NCBI RefSeq assembly: GCF_047149785.1
Contig: NZ_BAAGBE010000001.1
Location: forward strand, 1,054,001 to 1,118,000
Direction of reading: 5' to 3'
DNA length: 64,000 nt
From: Nitrobacter sp047149785
Lineage (GTDB): Bacteria > Pseudomonadota > Alphaproteobacteria > Rhizobiales > Xanthobacteraceae
The notes beneath the pieces were generated by a model. It was not told where the DNA came from, did not search any database, and was given only the letters and a program-made list of their open reading frames with translations. Position 1 is the stretch's first letter; the number at the start of each line of letters is the position of its first letter. Below are positions 1 through 8,396 of the stretch, piece by piece. The translations under genes were made by a program, and so were the position numbers.

Positions 1-296
1 AAAAGGGGGGCAGAAGCTTGCTTCATTACTTCGGCGAGTCGGTCAAGCGAGCTTCTCAATCACAAACCGCTCATAAAGTTGCTAGTATTCCCTGATTCCG
101 AAGTTTGCGTCGGGGATTGCTGCAGGACGGCGAACTGCGGAATCGGCTACCAGGAGAATTCAGCACGGATCATGAGGGATTGCGTGCGAATTCGTCCAGA
201 CACCAGAATTGATTGCGTTTTACGCGGAACGGACACGTTTTGCCATGAAACGCTTTGTTGTCGCCCCTGAGCGGCGGCGGCGGGTAAAGGGAAGCG
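1..296. other. non-coding leader upstream of lepB
   Basis: I see no convincing gene here. In relatives acpS often precedes lepB, but I do not recognise its 3' end. Positions 12-22 and 46-56 form an 11-bp stem with one wobble pair and a 23-base loop, which could be a terminator or attenuator remnant. A 63-codon open frame at 79-270 is Cys/Arg-rich and resembles no family I know, so I leave it uncalled. Confidence 0.4.
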
Positions 297-1055
297 ATGG
301 GCGTGACATCCGGAACCAAGACTGAAAGCGGCGTCGGCGAAACGGTTCGCGTCGTCATTCACGCACTTATCATCGCCCTGGTGATCCGGACTTTCCTATT
401 CCAGCCGTTCAACATTCCTTCCGGATCGATGAAGTCCACGCTGCTGGTCGGCGACTATCTGTTCGTTTCGAAATACTCGTACGGCTACAGTCATTTTTCC
501 ATTCCATTCTCACCGCCGCTGTTTTCCGGACGTATCTTCGGCTCCGAACCGAACCGCGGCGATGTCGTGGTGTTTCGTCTGCCGAAGGACAACACCACCG
601 ATTACATCAAGCGGGTGATCGGGTTACCGGGTGACCGCATCCAGATGAAGGAAGGGCTGCTCTATATCAACGACAAGCCGGTGCAGCGGCAGCGGCTGCC
701 GGATTTTGTCGGGGAGGACCCTTGCGGTTCCGACGCGACGGCGCGTGTCAAGCAGTGGCAGGAAACCTTGCCGAACGGCGTCACCTACAAGACGCTCGAT
801 TGCGTCGACAACGGCTTCTACGACAATACAAATGTCTACACCGTGCCGCCCGGCCATTACTTCATGATGGGCGACAACCGCGACAACTCGACTGACAGCC
901 GGGTGCTCTCCGCGGTCGGCTATGTGCCCTTCGAGAACCTCATCGGGCGGGCGCAGATGATCTTCTTCTCGATCGGGGAGGGCGAGCAGGCCTGGCAGAT
1001 CTGGCGCTGGCCCACCGCTGTGCGGTGGCATCGCATATTTTCCATCGTGCGATGA
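297..1055 (+). CDS. lepB: signal peptidase I
   Basis: Membrane-bound serine/lysine protease that removes signal peptides from exported preproteins at the periplasmic face of the inner membrane. The 252-residue protein has one N-terminal membrane segment (about residues 17-36), then the PSGSM motif with nucleophile Ser44, the YIKRVIGLPGD box with general base Lys105, and the late GDNRDNSTDSR box. All match the S26 family. The ATG at 297 follows a purine-rich AAAGGGAAG ribosome-binding site. Its stop overlaps the start of rnc (ATGA), so the two are probably translationally coupled in the lepB-rnc-era-recO operon. Confidence 0.97.
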   Translation: MGVTSGTKTESGVGETVRVVIHALIIALVIRTFLFQPFNIPSGSMKSTLLVGDYLFVSKYSYGYSHFSIPFSPPLFSGRIFGSEPNRGDVVVFRLPKDNTTDYIKRVIGLPGDRIQMKEGLLYINDKPVQRQRLPDFVGEDPCGSDATARVKQWQETLPNGVTYKTLDCVDNGFYDNTNVYTVPPGHYFMMGDNRDNSTDSRVLSAVGYVPFENLIGRAQMIFFSIGEGEQAWQIWRWPTAVRWHRIFSIVR

Positions 1056-1852
1056 TCGACGAAGCGGCTGACATAAAGCCAGTCTCGACCTCCGACGATA
1101 TGGCCGCGCCATCCGGCGCGGGGCCGAAGGCGCCTGCGCCGAAGAAGAAGCGGGCCAGGACCAGCGCCAAGGCAGTCATGGCCGCGATCGAACAGCGGCT
1201 GGGTCATAAGTTCGCCGATATGTCGCTCCTCACCACGGCCTTCACCCACGTCTCGGCGCTGAAGCCATCGCGCGCACGCGGCGACAGTTACCAGCGTCTC
1301 GAATTCCTCGGCGATCACGTGCTCGGTCTGGTGGTCTCCGACATGCTCTACCGCGCCTTTCCCAAGGCGGACGAAGGCGAGTTGTCGAAGCGGCTCGCCG
1401 AACTCGTGCGCAGGGAGACCTGCATCGATGTCGCCAAATCGCTCGATCTGGTCGAGGGCATCAAGCTGGGCGCGGTGGGCGCCGGCGCCGGGGCGCGGCT
1501 GCGCCGATCCGTGCTCGGCGACATCTGCGAGGCGGTGATCGGCGCGGTCTATCTCGACGGCGGCTATGCGGCCGCGGCGGCCTTCGTCGAGCGCAACTGG
1601 CTAGAGCGGATGCGCAAGCCGGTGCGGCCGCTGCGGGATCCGAAGACCGTGCTGCAGGAGTGGGCGCAGGGCCAGGGGTTGCCGACGCCGGTTTATCGCG
1701 AAGTGGAGCGCACCGGGCCGCATCACGACCCGCGCTTCCGCGTCGCGGTGGAGTTGCCGGGGCTGGAAGCGTCCGAGGGCGTCGGCGGCAGCAAGCGCGC
1801 GGCGGAAAAGGCGGCGGCGTCGGCGATGATCGCCCGTGAAGGTGTCAAGTGA
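1052..1852 (+). CDS. rnc: ribonuclease III
   Basis: Endonuclease that cuts double-stranded RNA in rRNA precursors, some mRNAs and antisense duplexes. The RNase III domain carries the signature RLEFLGDHVL (residues 82-91; metal ligands Glu84 and Asp88) and the second acidic pair in DICEAVIGAVYLDGG (Asp157, Glu160). A double-stranded RNA-binding domain fills about residues 195-266. I chose the ATG that overlaps the lepB stop. A GTG at 1025 and an ATG at 1100 are alternatives, and the first 40 residues are a low-complexity Lys/Ala/Pro extension. The stop overlaps the GTG of era. Confidence 0.96.
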   Translation: MIDEAADIKPVSTSDDMAAPSGAGPKAPAPKKKRARTSAKAVMAAIEQRLGHKFADMSLLTTAFTHVSALKPSRARGDSYQRLEFLGDHVLGLVVSDMLYRAFPKADEGELSKRLAELVRRETCIDVAKSLDLVEGIKLGAVGAGAGARLRRSVLGDICEAVIGAVYLDGGYAAAAAFVERNWLERMRKPVRPLRDPKTVLQEWAQGQGLPTPVYREVERTGPHHDPRFRVAVELPGLEASEGVGGSKRAAEKAAASAMIAREGVK

Positions 1853-2760
1853 GCGAGAGTGCTGCGGCGACGCGATGCGGTTTCGTCGCGTTGATCGGAG
1901 CGCCCAACGTCGGCAAGTCCACCCTGGTCAATGCGCTGGTCGGCTCGAAAGTCACCATCGTCTCGCGCAAGGTGCAGACCACCCGCGCGCTGATCCGCGG
2001 CATCGTCGTGGAGAACAACGCCCAGATCGTTCTGGTCGATACGCCCGGCATCTTCACGCCGAAGCGCCGGCTCGACCGCGCCATGGTCTCGACCGCCTGG
2101 AGCGGCGCCCACGACGCCGATCTCGTCTGCGTGCTGCTCGATGCGCGCGCCGGGATCGATGACGAGGCAGACGCCATCCTGACGAAGCTCGCGAGCGTGG
2201 CGCATCCGAAAATTCTGGTGCTGAACAAGATCGATCTCGTGCCCCGCGACAGGCTGCTGGCGCTGGCAAGCGCGGCCAACGCGCGCCTTGCCTTCGAGGA
2301 TACCTTCATGATCTCCGCGCTGTCCGGCGACGGCGTCGACGATCTTCGCCGCGCGCTCGCGGCGCGCGTGCCGGAAGGACCGTTTCACTATCCGGAAGAC
2401 CAGATGTCGGACGCGCCGTTGCGCCATCTCGCCGCCGAAATTACCCGCGAGAAAATCTATCGTCATCTGCATCAGGAATTGCCGTATCAATCGACGGTCG
2501 AAACCGACACCTGGACCGAGCGCAACGACAAATCGGTTCGCATCGAACAGACCATCTTTGTCGAACGCGACAGTCAGCGTAAGATCGTGCTCGGCAAGGG
2601 CGGCGCGACCATCAAGGCGATCGGCGCAGACTCCCGCAAGGAGATCGCCGAGATTTTAGGTCAGCCTGTGCACCTGTTCCTGTTTGTGAAGGTGCGTGAG
2701 AACTGGGGTGACGATCCGAACCGTTATCGCGAAATGGGACTGGAATTTCCAAAGTCGTAG
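1849..2760 (+). CDS. era: GTPase Era
   Basis: Essential Ras-like GTPase that binds the 3' end of 16S rRNA during 30S subunit maturation. The 303-residue protein has G1 GAPNVGKST (17-25), G3 DTPG, G4 NKID and a C-terminal KH domain containing GKGGATIK, as in the family. It starts at GTG 1849, which overlaps the rnc stop codon (GTGA). The rnc-era pairing is conserved in bacteria and links rRNA cleavage with subunit assembly. Confidence 0.97.
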   Translation: MSESAAATRCGFVALIGAPNVGKSTLVNALVGSKVTIVSRKVQTTRALIRGIVVENNAQIVLVDTPGIFTPKRRLDRAMVSTAWSGAHDADLVCVLLDARAGIDDEADAILTKLASVAHPKILVLNKIDLVPRDRLLALASAANARLAFEDTFMISALSGDGVDDLRRALAARVPEGPFHYPEDQMSDAPLRHLAAEITREKIYRHLHQELPYQSTVETDTWTERNDKSVRIEQTIFVERDSQRKIVLGKGGATIKAIGADSRKEIAEILGQPVHLFLFVKVRENWGDDPNRYREMGLEFPKS

Positions 2761-2766
2761 GGTGCC

Positions 2767-3144
2767 ATGATCATCCCGAGAAACGTACTGCGGTTTGAAG
2801 TCCTGCTGTATCTGTCGCTCCTGATCGATACGTTGTCGGCTGCGTTCGTGGAACGCGCGCCGCCTTACGGCGGCGATGCCGCGGCGGCAGGCGGCGATAT
2901 GTTCGTCGTTCTCGTGTTCATGTTTTTCCTGCTTCTGGTCTGGCTTGCCGCGCGGTACCGGAAGAACTGGGCGCGATGGACATTGGTTGCGGCGCTCGCG
3001 CTTTCGGTGCTTTCGCTGTTCGATTCACTGAACCGCGGGCTGACGCTGTCCTCCGGCATCGATCTGTTTTCGACCGTCTTGGCCGGGGCCGGGATGTATT
3101 TTTCATTCACGGATGACGCGAAAGACTGGTTCAACTCCGTCTGA
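2767..3144 (+). CDS. small four-helix membrane protein
   Basis: A 125-residue hydrophobic protein with about four predicted membrane segments (roughly residues 9-27, 44-62, 69-88 and 98-113), separated by a Gly/Ala-rich loop and a short RYRKNWAR basic loop. It begins only 6 bases after the era stop and precedes recO by 45 bases, so it is very likely part of the same transcript. I do not recognise a named family, and the function is unknown. Confidence 0.8.
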   Translation: MIIPRNVLRFEVLLYLSLLIDTLSAAFVERAPPYGGDAAAAGGDMFVVLVFMFFLLLVWLAARYRKNWARWTLVAALALSVLSLFDSLNRGLTLSSGIDLFSTVLAGAGMYFSFTDDAKDWFNSV

Positions 3145-3189
3145 TCGGTGGCTGCGAAACGCCGCGCGATATTATAGGCTGGGGCCATC

Positions 3190-3951
3190 ATGGAATGGAC
3201 CGACGATGGCATCGTGCTCGGGGTGCGGCGGCATGGCGAATCCTCGGCCATCGTCGAGCTTCTGACGCGCGGCCATGGCCGCCATCTCGGCCTTGTGCGC
3301 GGCGGCGCCGGATCGCGGATGCGTCCGCTGTTGCAGCCCGGAAACTCGGTCAGCGCGCTGTGGCGCGCGCGACTTGACGAGCATCTCGGTACTTACGCGC
3401 TGGAGAGCACGCGAATGCGCGCGGCGACCCTGCTTGCGGCGTCTCATGCGGCCTATGGCGTGACCCATCTGGCGGCGCTGGCGCGGCTGCTGCCGGAGCG
3501 CGATCCGCATGAGGATATTTTCGAGATGCTGGAGCGGACGCTGGACGACTTTGACACGGCGGATGAGGCGGCGATTCATCTGATCCGGTTCGAACTGGCG
3601 ATGCTGTCCGAACTCGGTTTCGGTCTCGATCTGTCCGTCTGCGTGGCGACCGGCGCGACCGCCGACCTCGTTTATGTGTCGCCGAAATCGGGAGGCGCGG
3701 TCTCGCGGCAGGCCGGCGAACCCTGGCGCGACCGGCTTTTGCGGCTGCCATCGTTTTTGCGAGGGGATGACAGCGTCGGGCAGGACTGGTCCGAACAGGA
3801 CGTGCGTGACGGGTTCGAACTGACCGGTCGCTTCCTGTTGCGCCACGTTTTGGAGCCGCGCGGGCAGGGCCATTCCGACGCGCGCGCCGGGTTCATCAAT
3901 GCGGTGATGAAGCATCGGGCGCGGGCTGGCGCAAGAGCAATTCCCGGATAG
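3190..3951 (+). CDS. recO: DNA repair protein RecO
   Basis: Recombination mediator that helps RecR load RecA onto SSB-coated single strands (RecFOR pathway). The 253 residues match RecO: an N-terminal OB-fold beginning MEWTDDGIVLGVRRHGE with the conserved glycine-rich VRGGAGSRMRPLLQPGN stretch, then a helical C-terminal region with the typical FELAMLSELGFGLDLS segment. Its place after era is the usual alphaproteobacterial order. The last seven codons look unconserved. Confidence 0.95.
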   Translation: MEWTDDGIVLGVRRHGESSAIVELLTRGHGRHLGLVRGGAGSRMRPLLQPGNSVSALWRARLDEHLGTYALESTRMRAATLLAASHAAYGVTHLAALARLLPERDPHEDIFEMLERTLDDFDTADEAAIHLIRFELAMLSELGFGLDLSVCVATGATADLVYVSPKSGGAVSRQAGEPWRDRLLRLPSFLRGDDSVGQDWSEQDVRDGFELTGRFLLRHVLEPRGQGHSDARAGFINAVMKHRARAGARAIPG

Positions 3952-4137
3952 GAATGGGTTCAAGCGCCATGCGCGCGGAGCGGGCATCCAGTCAAAGTGT
4001 CGCCTTCGCGATGATTGATCCAGGGTTGAAGCGTACCGGATCATCTTCGCGGATGATGACCACCAGCCTGGCTTGGCATGCGATTCCGGCCTGATTCGCG
4101 CCTTGTCGCCGCACTCGGCAGGCGTTAACCCGTCTCC

Positions 4138-6387
4138 ATGGGAAAACGATTGATTCCGGCCGAGCCTGCCGAAATTCACGAGGTGCAACTGCGGGATGCG
4201 CTGGAAGAGCGCTACCTCGCCTATGCGTTGTCCACCATCATGCACCGCGCGCTGCCGGACGCGCGCGACGGCCTCAAGCCGGTGCATCGCCGCATCCTTT
4301 ACGGGATGCGGCTGCTGCGGCTCGATCCCGGCTCTGCCTTCAAGAAATCCGCGAAGATCGTCGGCGACGTGATGGGTTCGTTCCATCCGCATGGCGATCA
4401 GGCGATCTACGACGCCATGGTGCGGCTCGCGCAGGACTTCGCCTCGCGCTATCCGCTGGTCGACGGTCAGGGCAACTTCGGTAATATCGACGGCGATAAT
4501 CCCGCCGCCTATCGCTACACCGAAGCGCGCATGACCGACGTGGCGCGGCTGCTGCTCGACGGGATCGACGAGGACGCCGTCGAGTTCCGCCCCAACTACG
4601 ACGGCCAGAGCCGTGAGCCGGTGGTGTTGCCGGGCGGTTTTCCGAATCTGCTCGCCAATGGCGCGCAGGGCATTGCGGTCGGCATGGCGACGGCGATTCC
4701 GCCGCACAACGCTGCCGAACTCTGCGACGCCGCGCTGCATCTGATCGACAAGCCGGACGCGAAGTCGAAGTCGCTGCTGCGCTGGGTCAAGGGCCCGGAC
4801 TTTCCGACCGGCGGCATCATCATCGATTCCAAGGAGAGCATCGCGGAAGCCTACGCCACCGGACGTGGCGGCTTCCGCACCCGCGCCAAGTGGCACCGCG
4901 AGGAGGGAGCGCGCGGCACCTGGGTCATCGTGGTCACCGAAATCCCGTGGCTGGTGCAGAAGTCGCGGCTGATCGAAAAAATCGCCGAACTGCTCAACGA
5001 GAAGAAGCTGCCGCTGGTCGGCGACATCAGGGACGAGTCGGCCGAAGACATCCGCGTCGTCATCGAGCCAAAGTCACGCAACGTCGATCCCGAACTGGTG
5101 ATGGAATCGCTGTTCAGGCTGACGGAACTTGAAAGCCGGATTTCGCTCAACCTCAACGTTCTCATCAAGGGCAAGATTCCGAAGGTTGTCGGCCTTGCGG
5201 AATGTCTTCGCGAATGGCTCGACCATCTGCGGGATGTGCTGCTGCGGCGCTCGGCCTATCGCAAGGCGCAGATCGAGCACCGGCTGGAGGTGCTCGGCGG
5301 CTATCTGATCGCGTACCTGAACATCGACAAGGTCATCAAGATCATCCGCACCGAGGACGAGCCGAAGCCGGCCTTGATGAAGGCGTTCAAGCTGACGGAG
5401 ATACAGGCCGACGCCATTCTCAACATGCGCCTGCGCTCCTTGCGCAAGCTCGAGGAAATGGAAATCCGCACCGAGGACAAGAACCTTCGTAACGAACTGA
5501 AAGGCATCAACAAGATCCTCGGCTCGGAAACCGAGCAATGGGCCAAGGTCGGCGAACAGGTTCGCAATGTGCGTGACATGTTCGGACCCAAGACGCCGCT
5601 CGGCAAGCGCCGTACTGTTTTCGCCGACGCGCCGGAACATGATCTCGCCGCGCTCGAGGAGTCGCTCGTCGAGCGCGAGCCGGTTACGATCGTCGTCTCC
5701 GACAAGGGTTGGGTGCGGACGCTGAAGGGCCACGTCGAGGACCTGTCGAGCTTGTCGTTCAAGACCGACGACAAGCTCGGTTTTGCGTTCTTCGCCGAGA
5801 CCACGTCCAAGCTGTTGCTGTTCGCCACCAACGGCAGATTCTATTCGCTCGATGTCGCGAAACTGCCGGGCGGGCGCGGCCATGGCGAGCCGATCCGGCT
5901 GTTCATCGATCTGGAACAGGATGCGGCGATCGTGTCGCTGTTCGTCAACACCGGGGGCCGCAAGTTCCTGATCGCGAGTCACGAGGGGCAGGGGTTCGTC
6001 GTCAACGAGGACGATTGCGTCGGCACCACGCGCAAGGGCAAGCAGGTGCTCAACGTCGAGATGCCGAACGAGGCGAAGGCGATCGCGACGGTCTCGGGCG
6101 ATCAGGTCGCCGTTATCGGCACCAACCACAAGATGGTCGTCTTTCCGCTGGACCAGGTGCCGGAGATGGCGCGCGGTCGCGGCGTGCGGCTGCAGAAGTA
6201 TAAGGGCGCGGGCCTGTCGGACGTCACTGTTTTCGATTCAAAAGCCGGACTGACGTGGAAGGATTCCGCGGGCCGCGAGCAGGGCCTGAGCTGGAAGGAC
6301 TTGTCCGACTGGCGCGGCAACCGCGCCGACGCCGGCCGCCTCGCGCATGGCCTGCCGAAGTCGAACAAGTTCGGCCGCGCCATATGA
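4138..6387 (+). CDS. parC: DNA topoisomerase IV subunit A
   Basis: Breakage-reunion subunit of topoisomerase IV, which unlinks daughter chromosomes together with ParE (not in this window). The 749 residues fit ParC. The catalytic tyrosine is Tyr127 in AAYRYTEARM. The quinolone-determining segment reads HPHGDQAIYDAMV, with Gln88 and Asp92 where E. coli ParC has Ser80 and Glu84. The C-terminal beta-pinwheel includes GRGHGEP and a GVRLQKYK strand. The gene is preceded by a 186-base gap without a gene and followed at once by an interspersed palindromic repeat. Confidence 0.97.
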   Translation: MGKRLIPAEPAEIHEVQLRDALEERYLAYALSTIMHRALPDARDGLKPVHRRILYGMRLLRLDPGSAFKKSAKIVGDVMGSFHPHGDQAIYDAMVRLAQDFASRYPLVDGQGNFGNIDGDNPAAYRYTEARMTDVARLLLDGIDEDAVEFRPNYDGQSREPVVLPGGFPNLLANGAQGIAVGMATAIPPHNAAELCDAALHLIDKPDAKSKSLLRWVKGPDFPTGGIIIDSKESIAEAYATGRGGFRTRAKWHREEGARGTWVIVVTEIPWLVQKSRLIEKIAELLNEKKLPLVGDIRDESAEDIRVVIEPKSRNVDPELVMESLFRLTELESRISLNLNVLIKGKIPKVVGLAECLREWLDHLRDVLLRRSAYRKAQIEHRLEVLGGYLIAYLNIDKVIKIIRTEDEPKPALMKAFKLTEIQADAILNMRLRSLRKLEEMEIRTEDKNLRNELKGINKILGSETEQWAKVGEQVRNVRDMFGPKTPLGKRRTVFADAPEHDLAALEESLVEREPVTIVVSDKGWVRTLKGHVEDLSSLSFKTDDKLGFAFFAETTSKLLLFATNGRFYSLDVAKLPGGRGHGEPIRLFIDLEQDAAIVSLFVNTGGRKFLIASHEGQGFVVNEDDCVGTTRKGKQVLNVEMPNEAKAIATVSGDQVAVIGTNHKMVVFPLDQVPEMARGRGVRLQKYKGAGLSDVTVFDSKAGLTWKDSAGREQGLSWKDLSDWRGNRADAGRLAHGLPKSNKFGRAI

Positions 6388-6398
6388 CATCGCGGATA

Positions 6399-6507
6399 TA
6401 GCGTTTTCGAGCGAAGTGGATACCGGTTCGCGTGAAGGAAACGCGTCAAATCAAAATCCTAGAGCCCGTTTCGCTTCTGATTCCATCAGAAGCGAAACGG
6501 GCTCTAG
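6399..6507 (+). repeat. interspersed palindromic element, copy A
   Basis: About 109 bases. It starts TAGCGTTTTCGAGCGAAG, continues ATACCGGTTCGCGTGAAG, and ends in a perfect hairpin with 23-base arms and a 3-base loop at 6459-6507. The core GCGTTTTC has an imperfect complement GGAAACGC further in. The same core recurs at about 9963, 24981, 42945, 52350 and 55323. Lying between parC and the ArsC-like gene, the hairpin could end parC transcription, but no T tract follows it. Confidence 0.9.
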
Positions 6508-6528
6508 ACATCTGAGCGGATGCCGACC

Positions 6529-6885
6529 ATGACCGTGACGATCTATCACAATCCATCGTGCAGCACGTCCCGCAACACGCTGGCGATGATCCGGCAGAGC
6601 GGCGAGGAGCCGGTGGTCGTCGAATATCTCAAGAATCCGCCGGATCGCGCACGACTTCGCGCCCTGGCTGACGCCATGGGTTTACCCATCCGTGGGCTGC
6701 TGCGGGAGAAGGGCACGCCCTACGCCGAACTCGATCTCGGCAATCCCAAATGGAGCGACGACCAGATTCTCGATTTCATGCTGGCGCACCCGATCCTGAT
6801 TCAGCGCCCGATCGTGGAAACGCCGAAGGGCGCGCGGATATGCCGTCCGCCCGAGACGGTGCTCGAATTGCTCGATCGGAAGTAG
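6529..6885 (+). CDS. arsC: ArsC-family arsenate reductase-like protein
   Basis: A 118-residue thioredoxin-fold protein of the glutaredoxin-dependent ArsC family. The N-terminus MTVTIYHNPSCSTSRNTL places the active cysteine at residue 11, matching E. coli ArsC Cys12. The later IQRPIVETPKGARICRPPE segment supplies the conserved arginines. I chose ATG 6529 because GAGCGG lies at a usable distance; ATG 6520 would be too close. No other ars gene (arsR, arsB, acr3) is nearby, so true arsenate reduction is plausible but unproven. Paralogues of the YffB/Spx type have similar motifs. Confidence 0.85.
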   Translation: MTVTIYHNPSCSTSRNTLAMIRQSGEEPVVVEYLKNPPDRARLRALADAMGLPIRGLLREKGTPYAELDLGNPKWSDDQILDFMLAHPILIQRPIVETPKGARICRPPETVLELLDRK

Positions 6886-6954
6886 CTCCAGCCCGAATAG
6901 ATTTGGCTGGGTCGTCTGGCCCTCAAGGCCTGTCCGGCTGCAATGCCTTGCTAG

Positions 6955-6979
6955 ATGCATTTGCAAATTAGTTGCATTA
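6955..6979 (+). promoter_or_regulatory. candidate manganese-responsive operator before mntH
   Basis: Within 55 bases of the mntH start lies an AT-rich block with hexamers TGCATT (6956), TGCAAA (6962) and TGCATT (6973), which include the palindromes ATTTGCAAAT and TGCAAATTAGTTGCA. Rhizobial mntH genes are repressed by the Fur-family regulator Mur at TGCA-rich repeats. Assignment to Mur is inference from position and composition. Confidence 0.5.
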
Positions 6980-7007
6980 AGATCTAATATAGTCCATTAT
7001 TCAGTCG

Positions 7008-8396
7008 ATGGATGTGAAAACGCCTGCCTTGCCGTCTGAACCGGCGCCGGAGCCGTCGCAGGGACCCGATTCGGCTGTGGCCGGCTGGCGTTCGGAAGCG
7101 CCTGCCCGTCCAAGCCTTGAGGAGGTCCATGCGACGGTGCGGGTGCCATCGACCGGGCATTGGCTGCGCCGCCTGCTGGCTTTCACGGGTCCCGGCTACA
7201 TGGTCTCGGTGGGATACATGGACCCCGGCAACTGGGCCACCGATATCGCGGGCGGCTCGCGGTTCGGTTACACGCTGCTGTCGGTCATCCTGCTGTCGAA
7301 CCTCATGGCGATCCTGTTGCAGGCGCTGGCCGCGCGGCTTGGGATCGCCTCTGGCCGTGATCTCGCACAGGCCTGCCGGGAGAGCTATTCGCGGCCGGTC
7401 AATTTCATGCTCTGGCTGGTCTGCGAGGCCGCGATCATCGCCTGCGATCTGGCCGAGGTGATCGGCACGGCGATCGCGTTGCAGTTGCTGTTCGGCATTC
7501 CGCTGATCGGCGGTGCGCTGATCGCTGCGCTGGACGCCTTTCTGCTGTTGCTGTTGATGAATCGGGGCTTCCGATTTCTTGAGGCCTTCGTGGTCGCGCT
7601 GCTGATCGTGATCGCGGTCTGTTTTGCGATCCAGGTCGCCGCCGCCGCGCCACCGGTCGCCGGGATTCTGCGCGGCTTCGCGCCGTCGCGCGAGATCGTC
7701 ACCAATCCGGAAATGCTCTATATCGCCATCGGCATCATCGGCGCGACGGTCATGCCGCATAACCTCTACCTGCATTCGTCGATCGTGCAGACGCGGGCCT
7801 ATCCGCGCACGGAGGAGGGACGGCGGATCGCGATCCGGTGGGCGACCGCCGATAGCACGCTGGCGCTGATGCTGGCCCTGTTCGTCAACGCTTCCATCCT
7901 GATCGTGGCCGCCGCGGTGTTTCACCGCAGCGGCCATACCGAGGTGGCCGAAATCGGCGATGCGTTCAGGTTGCTTTCGCCGCTCCTGGGTCTCGGCATC
8001 GCCTCGACGCTGTTCGCCGTCGCGCTGCTCGCATCGGGCATCAACTCCACGGTGACGGCCACGCTCGCCGGCCAGATCGTGATGGAAGGCTTCCTGCGTC
8101 TGCGGATGCCGATGTGGGCACGACGGCTCGTCACCCGCGGCATCGCCATTGTTCCGGTGATTGCCGTCACCGCGGTTTATGGCGAGCGCGGGACCGCGCA
8201 GCTTCTCGTTCTCAGTCAGGTCGTCCTGTCGATGCAGTTGCCGTTCGCGGTGATCCCGCTGGTCCGCTTCGTCTCGGACCGGCGCAGGATGGGCGAGTTC
8301 GCGATTTCTCCGGTGTGGGCTGCCACGGCGTGGCTGGTGGCCGGTGTCATCGTAATCCTCAACGTCAAGCTGCTATTTGACACGATCGCCGGTTAG
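7008..8396 (+). CDS. mntH: Nramp divalent metal/proton symporter MntH
   Basis: Inner-membrane importer of Mn(II), and to a lesser extent Fe(II), driven by protons. The 462-residue protein has about 11 hydrophobic helices, the helix-1 metal-site motif MDPGNWATDIAGG and the helix-6 motif ATVMPHNLYLHSS, both diagnostic of Nramp. A Pro/Ala-rich cytoplasmic N-terminus of about 50 residues precedes helix 1. Its 3' end overlaps the convergent bpt gene by four bases. A TGCA-repeat block upstream suggests metal-dependent repression. Confidence 0.95.
   Translation: MDVKTPALPSEPAPEPSQGPDSAVAGWRSEAPARPSLEEVHATVRVPSTGHWLRRLLAFTGPGYMVSVGYMDPGNWATDIAGGSRFGYTLLSVILLSNLMAILLQALAARLGIASGRDLAQACRESYSRPVNFMLWLVCEAAIIACDLAEVIGTAIALQLLFGIPLIGGALIAALDAFLLLLLMNRGFRFLEAFVVALLIVIAVCFAIQVAAAAPPVAGILRGFAPSREIVTNPEMLYIAIGIIGATVMPHNLYLHSSIVQTRAYPRTEEGRRIAIRWATADSTLALMLALFVNASILIVAAAVFHRSGHTEVAEIGDAFRLLSPLLGLGIASTLFAVALLASGINSTVTATLAGQIVMEGFLRLRMPMWARRLVTRGIAIVPVIAVTAVYGERGTAQLLVLSQVVLSMQLPFAVIPLVRFVSDRRRMGEFAISPVWAATAWLVAGVIVILNVKLLFDTIAG

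Noticed and set aside
79..270. 63-residue open frame in the leader of lepB
   Set aside because: Odd Cys/Arg composition, no ribosome-binding site and no similarity.
3172..4896. 574-codon open frame on the minus strand
   Set aside because: It lies over recO and the 5' part of parC, both clear genes. The product is Arg/Gln-rich without any domain, typical antisense of GC-rich coding DNA.
6886..7007. manganese riboswitch (yybP-ykoY) before mntH
   Set aside because: The leader is too short and lacks the paired purine-rich loops; the TGCA operator explains control better.
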